DNA of 8,258 nucleotides, taken from Planctomycetota bacterium (lineage in GTDB: Bacteria; Planctomycetota; Planctomycetia; Isosphaerales; Isosphaeraceae). Where the stretch lies: the NCBI GenBank assembly GCA_021777685.1, contig JAJYDH010000290.1, forward strand, positions 1 through 8,258. Reading direction: 5' to 3'. The translations under genes were made by a program, and so were the position numbers. Below the pieces are notes generated by a model. The model saw only the letters and a list, made by a program, of their open reading frames with translations, had not been told where the DNA came from and did no database searches. This document shows, piece after piece, positions 1 to 6,436 of this stretch (the stretch's first letter is position 1; every line of letters begins with the position of its first letter).

Positions 1-1
1 C

Positions 2-355
2 GTCGCCTATGCCGACTGGCAGCCGGCCGGGAGCCCCGATCCGGACGAAGTGCTCGCCGAGGCTCTCGAAGTCCCCGATTGCGCGGGGGTCCTGGTCGAC
101 ACCTGGGACAAGTCGCATCCGAGCCCTCTCGACTCGACCGGGCGATGGATCGAATGGGTCGCGCGAATCCGGCGCTCCGGCCGGTTCGTCGCCCTGGCCG
201 GCGGGCTCGACCAGGCCGCGATCGGCCGACTCGCGCCGCTCCGCCCCGACCTCTTCGCGGTCCGGGGCGCCGCTTGCGACAGCTCCGATCGTCGAAGCAC
301 GGTCTGTCGCAACCGGGTCGCCGGCCTGGCGAGGGCCTGCCATATCCCGGTGTGA
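2..355 (+). CDS. mfnB: (5-formylfuran-3-yl)methyl phosphate synthase MfnB, C-terminal half (5' end outside window)
   Basis: MfnB condenses two glyceraldehyde-3-phosphate molecules into the furan precursor of methanofuran, the formyl carrier of tetrahydromethanopterin-linked C1 metabolism. About 117 codons are visible, roughly half of the usual ~235-residue family length; the N-terminal half with the other catalytic lysine lies upstream of base 1. From memory of archaeal MfnB, the fragment aligns without gaps in its key blocks: VAYAD at the start, VDTWDK (Asp33 and Lys37 of the fragment, matching the Asp-x3-Lys catalytic pair), ALAGGL, and the phosphate-binding stretch FAVRGAAC followed by a DR pair. 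The frame ends in TGA at 353-355. Planctomycetes are among the few bacteria with tetrahydromethanopterin C1 genes, so the find fits the host. The gap to the next gene is 58 bases. Identity is fairly sure; the start cannot be seen. Confidence 0.83.
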   Translation, partial: VAYADWQPAGSPDPDEVLAEALEVPDCAGVLVDTWDKSHPSPLDSTGRWIEWVARIRRSGRFVALAGGLDQAAIGRLAPLRPDLFAVRGAACDSSDRRSTVCRNRVAGLARACHIPV

Positions 356-378
356 GGGCCGGCGAAGCCTCGTACAAT
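350..378 (+). promoter_or_regulatory. weak sigma-70-like promoter ahead of the DUF4058 gene
   Basis: TACAAT at 373-378 matches five of six bases of a -10 box, with a poor -35 candidate GTGTGA at 350-355 at a 17-base spacing. It starts at the very end of mfnB and lies 35 bases before the DUF4058 ATG. The -35 matches only about half of the consensus, so this is a suggestion only. Confidence 0.28.
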
Positions 379-413
379 GGTCGGGAACAGCTCGACGCCC
401 GGAGAGGTGAGCC

Positions 414-1123
414 ATGCCGCTGCTCGATCACTTCCACCCGCCCTCGCTCGGGACCCGTCATTGGGAATCGTTCCACGCCAGGCGGGCTAGCGCCCTGGCC
501 GATCAGCTCGATCGGGTGCTACTCCCTCGGGGATACTTCGCCGAGATCCAGGTCCACGTCGGCGGTCGGATCGAGGTGGACGTGGGAGCATTCGATGACG
601 ACTCTGCCGTGCGGGTGGACCGAGCAAGCGAAGATGAAGGTCCCTCCTCGGTGGCCACGCTGGCCGCCCCGTCCAACTTCCCCGACATCGTCGAGATGCT
701 CGTCTACAACGAAGAGGCCGGGCCGGTCCTGGTCGGCGCCGTGGAGTTCATCAGCCCGGGGAACAAGGACCGGCCCGAGGCCCTGCGTGCATTCGCCGCG
801 AAATGCGCGACTTATCCCAGGAGGGGATCGGCCTGGCGATCGTCGACATCGTGACCAGCCGGAAGGCGAACCTGCACAACGAGTTGATCGGGCTGCTCGA
901 ACTGGACGACGAATTCCAGCTGCCGACCGACGTGTTCCTCTACGCGACGGCCTATCATCCGTCCCGCCGCGTCTCCGAGGAGGCGACCGACGCCTGGCTG
1001 ATGCGGCTCGGCGTCGGCGAAGTCCTGCCGACCCTCCCGCTCTTCCTCCGCCGCGGGCCCTGCCTCCCGCTCGAACTGGAGGCGACCTACGCCGAGGTCT
1101 GCCGACGCTCCCGCCTCGCCTGA
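414..1123 (+). pseudogene. DUF4058 family protein, split by a one-base frameshift
   Basis: ATG at 414 follows GGAGAGG at 401-407. The first frame (414-854) starts MPLLDHFHPP, contains HWESFHARRA and RGYFAEIQVHVGGRIEVDV, and reads well up to KCATY (ending at 815). It then turns into arginine/serine-rich nonsense and stops at 854. The second frame resumes the family sequence from base 818 (QEGIGLAIVDIVTSRKANLH, then a C-terminus LPLFLRRGPCLPLELEATYA) and stops at 1121-1123. The two join if one base is restored in the CCC run at 816-818, giving about 237 residues, a normal length for this family. DUF4058 proteins are found mainly in planctomycetes and cyanobacteria, often in many copies, and have no established function. 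The TGA of the first frame overlaps a GTG of the second (851-854), so re-initiation is possible, but the residues between 816 and 850 would still be mistranslated. True decay or a sequencing error are the two simplest readings. Confidence 0.8.
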
Positions 1124-1165
1124 ACGTCCCGACCGCCGACTCACATCCCGAGGAGGATCGCCCCT

Positions 1166-1588
1166 TTGAAGTCGCACACCGAATACCTGACCTTCAACGT
1201 CCCCGGCCGGATGGGATTCGTCAACATCACGCCCCAGGTCGAGGCGGCCCTCGCCAAGAGCGGCGTCCGCGAGGGGCTCGTCCTGGTCAACGCCATGCAC
1301 ATCACCGCGAGCGTCTTCATCAACGACGACGAGCCCGGCCTCCACGAGGATTACAAGGCGTGGCTGGAGGGGCTCGCCCCGTTCGACGCCTCGCCCCAGC
1401 GTTACAGGCACAACCGCACGGGCGAGGACAACGCCGACGCCCACATGAAACGCCAGGTCATGGGCAGGGAGGTCGTCGTCGCCGTCACCGGCGGGAAGCT
1501 CGACTTCGGCCCCTGGGAGCAGGTCTTCTATGGCGAATTCGACGGCCGGCGGCCGAAGCGGGTCCTGATCAAGGTCATCGGCGACTGA
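1166..1588 (+). CDS. yjbQ: YjbQ / UPF0047 family protein (secondary thiamine-phosphate synthase-like)
   Basis: A 140-residue protein of full family length. The start is TTG at 1166-1168: GAGGAGG at 1150-1156 sits nine bases upstream, and no ATG or GTG in this frame is placed as well. Family marks are visible in order: GRMGFVNIT near residue 15, NAMHITASVFIND with His45 (the usual HTTA box reads HITA), HN at 83-84, the NADAH motif at 90-94, GKLDFGPWEQVFYGEFDG, and a beta-rich C-terminus. YjbQ proteins form small trimeric barrels with conserved His and Asp residues at the subunit interface. Some members show weak thiamine-phosphate synthase activity, but the main cellular role is unsettled, so the name should be read as a family label. 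It lies 42 bases after the DUF4058 frame and may share its transcript. A terminator-like hairpin follows at 1700-1721. Confidence 0.85.
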   Translation: MKSHTEYLTFNVPGRMGFVNITPQVEAALAKSGVREGLVLVNAMHITASVFINDDEPGLHEDYKAWLEGLAPFDASPQRYRHNRTGEDNADAHMKRQVMGREVVVAVTGGKLDFGPWEQVFYGEFDGRRPKRVLIKVIGD

Positions 1589-1611
1589 GGGGAAGCGCAA
1601 AGTCGAGTTCG

Positions 1612-1674
1612 GATTCATGGGAAAAAGAAACTCGTCAGCGACGCCCGAATCTCTTGAGATGATGACCATGAATC
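1612..1674. repeat. 9-bp perfect inverted repeat, 45-base spacer
   Basis: GATTCATGG at 1612-1620 is matched by CCATGAATC at 1666-1674. It starts 24 bases after the yjbQ stop. It could form a long-loop stem in the 3' untranslated region. The function is unknown, and a 9-bp match at this distance may be chance. Confidence 0.35.
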
Positions 1675-1699
1675 AAAAATTCCCGGGATTGTCGTGTTA

Positions 1700-1721
1700 G
1701 GCCGACAAGTCGGCCATTTTC
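1700..1721 (+). terminator. terminator-like hairpin after yjbQ
   Basis: GGCCGAC (1700-1706), AA, GTCGGCC (1709-1715) form a near-perfect hairpin; in RNA the innermost pair opens to give a CAAG tetraloop on six G/C-rich pairs. ATTTTC follows at 1716-1721 as a short T tract. It lies 112 bases after the yjbQ stop and would end the transcript of the 5' gene group. Confidence 0.5.
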
Positions 1722-1955
1722 GCCCCACCATGCACGGTCTCCGACGGGAGAGAGTGATATCGTGGTCGCGATCGATCATGCGGATGTTTCTCTCCGATCT
1801 TTTCTAGACGACGGTGTCACAAACTCCAGGCTCCTCCGTAGAGCAATTGGGCGGTCCCTCCCCCCAATAGGTTTCTCCGCGCCCCCTCCGTCTGGATTTC
1901 TTGATTAGAGACTTTTTCAACAATTCATGCCAATCTGGACTTGGCGGACCATAAG

Positions 1956-1973
1956 GTCGCGTGATCACGCGAC
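1956..1973. promoter_or_regulatory. perfect 18-bp palindrome, candidate operator or activator site
   Basis: GTCGCGTGATCACGCGAC is an exact reverse-complement palindrome with two 9-bp half-sites and no spacer, centred about 187 bases before the chosen start of the regulator gene. Symmetric sites of this size are typical for dimeric helix-turn-helix proteins, including Fis-type activators that bind upstream sites. A degenerate relative may lie at 1764-1782 (GGTCGCG, three bases, GATCATGCG). Who binds here is inference; autoregulation by the adjacent gene is the simplest guess. Confidence 0.5.
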
Positions 1974-2062
1974 GGGGTCGCTCGGTCGTTCCACGTCTCC
2001 CGATGGCGACGGCAAACGCCGTGCGCCATCTTCCGGGACGGTGGTCCGTCTCTCTCTGGCTG

Positions 2063-2084
2063 TCGAGGGTTCGTCGAGGGTTCG
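2063..2084 (+). repeat. tandem duplication of an 11-bp unit
   Basis: TCGAGGGTTCG occurs twice head to tail (2063-2073 and 2074-2084) in the leader of the regulator gene. The 11-bp period is close to one helical turn, so both copies would face the same side of the DNA. It may be a binding-site array or a simple slippage product. Confidence 0.5.
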
Positions 2085-2151
2085 GGTCAAGGTCGATGAC
2101 CGTGGCCCGGCGGCACCGGACCCGGGGGCGAATCCGATGGAAGGCTCATCG

Positions 2152-3588
<1,437 letters not shown>

Positions 3589-3611
3589 GAGCCCCCTCCG
3601 CGCATTGACGT

Positions 3612-3627
3612 CGGCATCGGGTTTGCT
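3612..3627 (+). promoter_or_regulatory. candidate sigma-54 (-24/-12) promoter of the glycine-zipper gene
   Basis: CGGCATCGGGTTTGCT has GG at 3613-3614 and GC at 3625-3626 with exactly ten bases between, the defining spacing. GGCA is kept on the -24 side and TTGCT on the -12 side (consensus TGGCACG-N4-TTGCW); the first T, the C after GGCA and the following G differ. It lies 24 bases after the stop of a sigma-54 activator-type gene and 68 bases before the ATG at 3696, on the right strand. A transcript would start near 3638. A TTGACG at 3605-3610 overlaps this region but has no -10 box at 16-18 bases. Confidence 0.55.
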
Positions 3628-3695
3628 CCTGGTGATACCCGCAAGGGTCGAACAATCTCACTCACCAACCCGAACCGACAACCGGAGGGACCGTC

Positions 3696-4211
3696 ATGTC
3701 CACATCGAAGAAGAACGATTTCGAAGTGAAGGACGAGAACCGCGACCCGCTCAGCGGCGAGCATGGTGCCCACCCGGTCGGCACCGGCCTGGGCGCCGCG
3801 AGCGTCGGGGCGGCGGCGGTCGTCGCGGGGAGCGCGGTCGCCGGGCCGGTCGGCGCGGCCGTCGGGGCGGTCATCGGAGCCGTGGCGGGCGGCCTCGGCG
3901 GCAAGGCCGTCGCGGAGTCGATCGACCCGACCGTGGAGGACGCCTACTGGAGCGAGAACCACACCTCCCGCCCCTACTACGACAAATCGCGCGACTACGA
4001 GCACTACCGGCCGGCCTATCGGTACGGCTGGGAGTCTCAGTCGCTCTACGGCGACAAGTCCTGGGACGAGATCGAGTCGGAGTTGGGCGAGGGCTGGTCC
4101 GAGCGTCGGGGAACGTCCGCGCTCGACTGGCGGGATGCCCGCCACGCCACTCGCGACGCCTGGGAACGCGTCCGCGCGGCCGACGGCGAGTCGATCAGCG
4201 ACCGGGTCTGA
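3696..4211 (+). CDS. glycine-zipper domain protein with Tyr-rich conserved C-terminal region
   Basis: A 171-residue protein; ATG 3696 is preceded by GGAGGGA at 3684-3690. Residues 1-28 are charged and hydrophilic. Residues 29-70 are a Gly/Ala/Val stretch with small residues every third or fourth position (for example AAVGAVIGAVAGG), the pattern of a glycine zipper able to insert in or pack against membranes. Residues 78-120 are aromatic and acidic (DPTVEDAYW, RPYYDKSRDYEHYRPAYRYG), and the end contains two WDE/W-rich helices (SWDEIESELGEGW, ARHATRDAWERV). Small proteins with this layout occur as uncharacterised proteins in planctomycetes and proteobacteria, some near stress genes, but I know of no proven function. 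There is no cleavable signal peptide. The upstream gap has a sigma-54-like promoter and the preceding gene is an activator of that class, so co-regulation is likely. A nested hairpin follows at 4240-4287. Confidence 0.82.
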   Translation: MSTSKKNDFEVKDENRDPLSGEHGAHPVGTGLGAASVGAAAVVAGSAVAGPVGAAVGAVIGAVAGGLGGKAVAESIDPTVEDAYWSENHTSRPYYDKSRDYEHYRPAYRYGWESQSLYGDKSWDEIESELGEGWSERRGTSALDWRDARHATRDAWERVRAADGESISDRV

Positions 4212-4239
4212 CCCGGGGCCGATCTTCGTGACTCCTCCG

Positions 4240-4287
4240 GGCCGGGCGGGCCATCCGCCCGGCCTTCGTGATTTCGAAGGCCGGGCG
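4240..4287 (+). terminator. two mutually exclusive hairpins sharing one arm
   Basis: Hairpin A: GGCCGGGCGG (4240-4249), five-base loop, CCGCCCGGCC (4255-4264), a perfect 10-bp stem. Hairpin B: CGCCCGGCCTTCG (4256-4268), loop TGATTT, CGAAGGCCGGGCG (4275-4287), a perfect 13-bp stem. The middle arm is common to both, so only one can form at a time. No U tract longer than three follows either stem. It begins 28 bases after the glycine-zipper stop and lies before the next promoter, so a 3'-end or terminator role is the simplest call; a switch is possible. Confidence 0.55.
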
Positions 4288-4334
4288 AAGCCGGGGCAAT
4301 CCATCGCGAAAATCGGGCGCTGGGCCGTTGGGGC

Positions 4335-4363
4335 GTGTCGAATTCGCCCGATCGGGCTATAAT
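4335..4363 (+). promoter_or_regulatory. sigma-70-type promoter of the M28 peptidase gene
   Basis: A consensus TATAAT lies at 4358-4363, with a weak -35 candidate GTGTCG at 4335-4340 and a 17-base spacer. The region around it is otherwise G/C-rich, which makes the box stand out. The 5' untranslated leader would be about 100 bases, to the ATG at 4468. Confidence 0.5.
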
Positions 4364-4393
4364 CTCAGCTCGATCGCCCCCCGGCCGGCGGAC

Positions 4394-4420
4394 CTCTCCC
4401 GTCCGACTCTCTCCCGTCCG
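4394..4420 (+). repeat. 12-bp direct repeat in the peptidase leader
   Basis: CTCTCCCGTCCG occurs at 4394-4405 and again at 4409-4420, 15 bases apart, within a pyrimidine-rich leader between the TATAAT box and the ribosome binding site (GAGGAGAG at 4451-4457 region). The meaning is unknown; it is possibly a low-complexity duplication. Confidence 0.4.
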
Positions 4421-4467
4421 CCCCTCGCCCTCGATCTCGCCGATCATCCCGAGGAGAGACCATCGCC

Positions 4468-6324
4468 ATGCTTCGCCGCGCCCGCCTCGCCGTGCTGTTC
4501 GTCCTCGCCATCGGATCGCTTCCCGGCCTCGCCGCTCATGCCCAGCAGCCCCCGCCGCCTGCCACGGAGCCCTCGGCCAGGGAGGCCGTGAAGGACGCCG
4601 AGAAGCCGGCGCCGCCCAAGCCGCCGACCAACCCGGTCGAGCGGATCAAGGACGAGGCCCAGAACAGGTCGCAGGTGATGGCGACCCTCAGTTACCTGAC
4701 CGACGTGATCGGCCCCCGCCTGACCGCCTCGCCCGGCATGAAGCGGGCCAACGAGTGGACCCGCGACAAGCTCGCCGGCTGGGGCCTTGAGAACGCCCAC
4801 CTGGAGAAGTGGGGCACCTTCGGCAAGGGCTGGACGCTCAAGAAGTTCTCGATGCAGGTCGTCGAGCCCCAGTGCATCCCGATCATCGCCTTCCCCAAGG
4901 CCTGGTCGCCCGGGACCGACGGCCCGGTCGTCGGGGAGGTCGTGGACCTCGACGCCGTGAAGAACGATGCCGACCTGGAGAAGCTCAAGGGCAGGCTCAA
5001 GGGGGCCATCGTCCTGGTGAGCCCTCCCCAGAACGTCGAGGCCCGCTTCGAGCCGCTGGCGACCCGCCTGACCGACACGGACCTCCTCGAACTCGCCAAC
5101 GCCTCCGACCCTGCCGCACGGCGGGCTCGCCCCCAGCGACCGGCGGCGACCGCCAACACGCCGACCGGACCCAACGCGGCACCGGCCGCCCCGGCCCAGC
5201 CTCGCCCCGGCGGACGGGGACAGATGACCGAGGAGCAGCGGGCCCGGCTCCAGTTCCAGCGCAAGAAGATGGCCTTCGCGATGGAGGAAGGCGCGGTCGC
5301 GATCATCGACGCCAGCACCAACGGCGACGGCGGGACCCTCTTCGTCGCCGAGGCGACCGTGCCCTCCGGGCCGCTTCCCGGCGGCGGGGGCAACCCGGGC
5401 GCCCGGCGGATCACCGCGCACGACAAGGACGCGCCCAAAATCCTCCCACAAGTGACCGTCGCCAAGGAGCATTATAACCGGATGCTCCGGATGATCCGCC
5501 AGGGCGAGACGCTCAAGATCGCGCTCGAACTGGCCGTCGAGTTCCAGGACGACGTGGACACCTTCAACACCGTCGCCGAGATCCCCGGGACCGACCTGAA
5601 GGACGAGATCGTCATGCTTGGCGGGCACATGGACTCCTGGCACAGCGGCACCGGGGCGACCGACAACGCGGCCGGGGTCTCGGTGGCGATGGAGGCCGTG
5701 CGGATCGTCAAGGCGCTCGACCTCAAGCCAAGGCGGACGATCCGCGTCGCCCTCTGGAGCGGCGAGGAGCAGGGCCTCCTCGGCTCCGCCGCCTACGTCA
5801 AGGAGCACTTCGGCCAGGCCGGCGACGGGACGAGGGGCGCCGGCAACGGCCCCCGGCCGAAGGTGACGACGAAGCCGGATTACGACAAGTTCACGGCCTA
5901 TTTCAACCTCGATAACGGCACCGGCAAGGTCCGGGGCGTCTATCTTCAGGGGAACGAGGCCGCCCGCGCCGTCTTCCGCCCCTGGCTCGCGCCTTTCAAG
6001 GAGATGGGGGCCTCGACCCTGACCATCGCCAACACGGGCGGGACCGACCATCTCTCGTTCGACGGCATCGGCCTGCCCGGGTTCCAGTTCATCCAGGACG
6101 TCGTCGATTACGACACCCGGACCCACCACTCGAACCAGGACGTCTACGACCGGATCCAGGCCGACGACATGAAGCAGGCCGCCGCGATCATGGCCGCCTT
6201 CGTCTACAACACGGCCAACCGCGAGGAGAAGCTCCCCCGCAAGCCGACCCCCACGACCGGCCCGACCTCGCCGACCCCCGCCCCGGCCCCGACCGCCGCC
6301 GCCGGATCGGCCGCGGGTGAATAA
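4468..6324 (+). CDS. secreted M28-family zinc metallopeptidase with PA-like insert
   Basis: A 618-residue exported peptidase, probably a zinc aminopeptidase that trims peptides outside the cytoplasm. Residues 1-25 are a Sec signal peptide (two Arg pairs, hydrophobic core, AHA before Gln26). A Pro/Lys linker (27-55) leads to an N-terminal part (VMATLSYLTDVIGPRLTASP) and a PA-like region (~135-345) interrupted by a Pro/Ala/Arg low-complexity stretch (215-252). The catalytic domain has the full metal site: His387 in GGHMDSW, Asp399 in GATDNAAG, Glu433-Glu434 in SGEEQG (base and ligand), Asp482 in FNLDNG, and the last His in THHSNQD (553-554); TGGTDH (His528) is also conserved. The C-terminus from ~590 is a Pro/Thr/Ala tail. 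ATG 4468 follows GAGGAGAG. It has its own promoter at 4335-4363 and is convergent with the next gene. The exact substrate is not predictable. Confidence 0.9.
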   Translation: MLRRARLAVLFVLAIGSLPGLAAHAQQPPPPATEPSAREAVKDAEKPAPPKPPTNPVERIKDEAQNRSQVMATLSYLTDVIGPRLTASPGMKRANEWTRDKLAGWGLENAHLEKWGTFGKGWTLKKFSMQVVEPQCIPIIAFPKAWSPGTDGPVVGEVVDLDAVKNDADLEKLKGRLKGAIVLVSPPQNVEARFEPLATRLTDTDLLELANASDPAARRARPQRPAATANTPTGPNAAPAAPAQPRPGGRGQMTEEQRARLQFQRKKMAFAMEEGAVAIIDASTNGDGGTLFVAEATVPSGPLPGGGGNPGARRITAHDKDAPKILPQVTVAKEHYNRMLRMIRQGETLKIALELAVEFQDDVDTFNTVAEIPGTDLKDEIVMLGGHMDSWHSGTGATDNAAGVSVAMEAVRIVKALDLKPRRTIRVALWSGEEQGLLGSAAYVKEHFGQAGDGTRGAGNGPRPKVTTKPDYDKFTAYFNLDNGTGKVRGVYLQGNEAARAVFRPWLAPFKEMGASTLTIANTGGTDHLSFDGIGLPGFQFIQDVVDYDTRTHHSNQDVYDRIQADDMKQAAAIMAAFVYNTANREEKLPRKPTPTTGPTSPTPAPAPTAAAGSAAGE

Positions 6325-6352
6325 TAAGCACGCTTGTATTTCTTGTTGTGTT

Positions 6353-6384
6353 GATCTGAGATCTCGAATTTGAGATCTCAGATC
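6353..6384. terminator. 13-bp perfect hairpin, 3' of the peptidase gene
   Basis: GATCTGAGATCTC (6353-6365), loop GAATTT, GAGATCTCAGATC (6372-6384). It lies 28 bases after the peptidase stop, in the gap between two convergent genes, and follows a T-rich stretch (6334-6352) that would serve as the U tract for transcripts arriving on the minus strand. It is a likely bidirectional terminator. GAGATCTCGAA of the left arm and loop (6358-6368) recurs at 6448-6458 inside the next gene's 3' end. Confidence 0.55.
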
Positions 6385-6436
6385 GATGGTCGATGGGCGC
6401 CCCCGGGAGGGACGCCCCGTCCATCGACCATCGATC
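6381..6436. repeat. 16-bp perfect inverted repeat reaching the stop codon of the ALDH gene
   Basis: GATCGATGGTCGATGG (6381-6396) pairs with CCATCGACCATCGATC (6421-6436) around a 24-base G/C-rich middle that can itself pair (GGCG with CGCC). The left arm shares GATC (6381-6384) with the 13-bp hairpin, and the right arm overlaps the minus-strand stop codon at 6435-6437. It probably acts as the 3' end of the ALDH transcript. The ATCG-rich make-up and the recurrence of the same words nearby suggest a dispersed palindromic repeat, which is inference. Confidence 0.6.

Larger units (their letters stand above)
1589..2151. other. 563-base region without a convincing gene
   Basis: This is the longest gap in the window, and its left part is visibly richer in A/T than the flanking genes. 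A plus-strand frame continuous with the downstream regulator is open from an ATG at 1927. That ATG has no ribosome binding site and the encoded 70-odd residues (Arg/Ser/Thr/Pro-rich) resemble no domain, so I treat it as leader. Contents are listed separately: inverted repeat 1612-1674, hairpin 1700-1721, palindrome 1956-1973 and tandem repeat 2063-2084. A further weak 7-bp inverted repeat pairs GGAGAGA (1747-1753) with TCTCTCC (1789-1795). No tRNA, known riboswitch or clear sigma-70 promoter was recognised. Confidence 0.6.

Noticed and set aside
816..854. Programmed frameshift in the DUF4058 gene
   Set aside because: The AGGAGG at 819-824 lies after the shift point rather than before it, and there is no slippery heptamer or downstream pseudoknot that I can see; a simple deletion is more economical.
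79..1662. 527-codon plus-strand open frame spanning mfnB, DUF4058 and yjbQ
   Set aside because: It is out of frame with three recognisable families and its translation is Arg/Pro-rich nonsense.
812..1669. 285-codon minus-strand open frame opposite DUF4058 and yjbQ
   Set aside because: It is antisense to two family matches and has no convincing ribosome binding site or domain.
1861..1930. IS-end-like A/T-rich stretch (ACTTTTTCAACAATTC)
   Set aside because: There is no matching inverted end, target duplication or transposase frame in the window.
1927..2151. N-terminal extension of the regulator from ATG 1927
   Set aside because: There is no ribosome binding site before 1927, the encoded segment resembles no domain and would run through the 18-bp palindrome and the tandem repeat, and the receiver-like domain starts at about 2158. 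ATG 2137 remains possible but has a poorer ribosome binding site.
3605..3638. TTGACG ... TGATAC as a sigma-70 promoter before the glycine-zipper gene
   Set aside because: The spacer would be 22 bases, too long for a sigma-70 promoter; the overlapping -24/-12 motif fits better.
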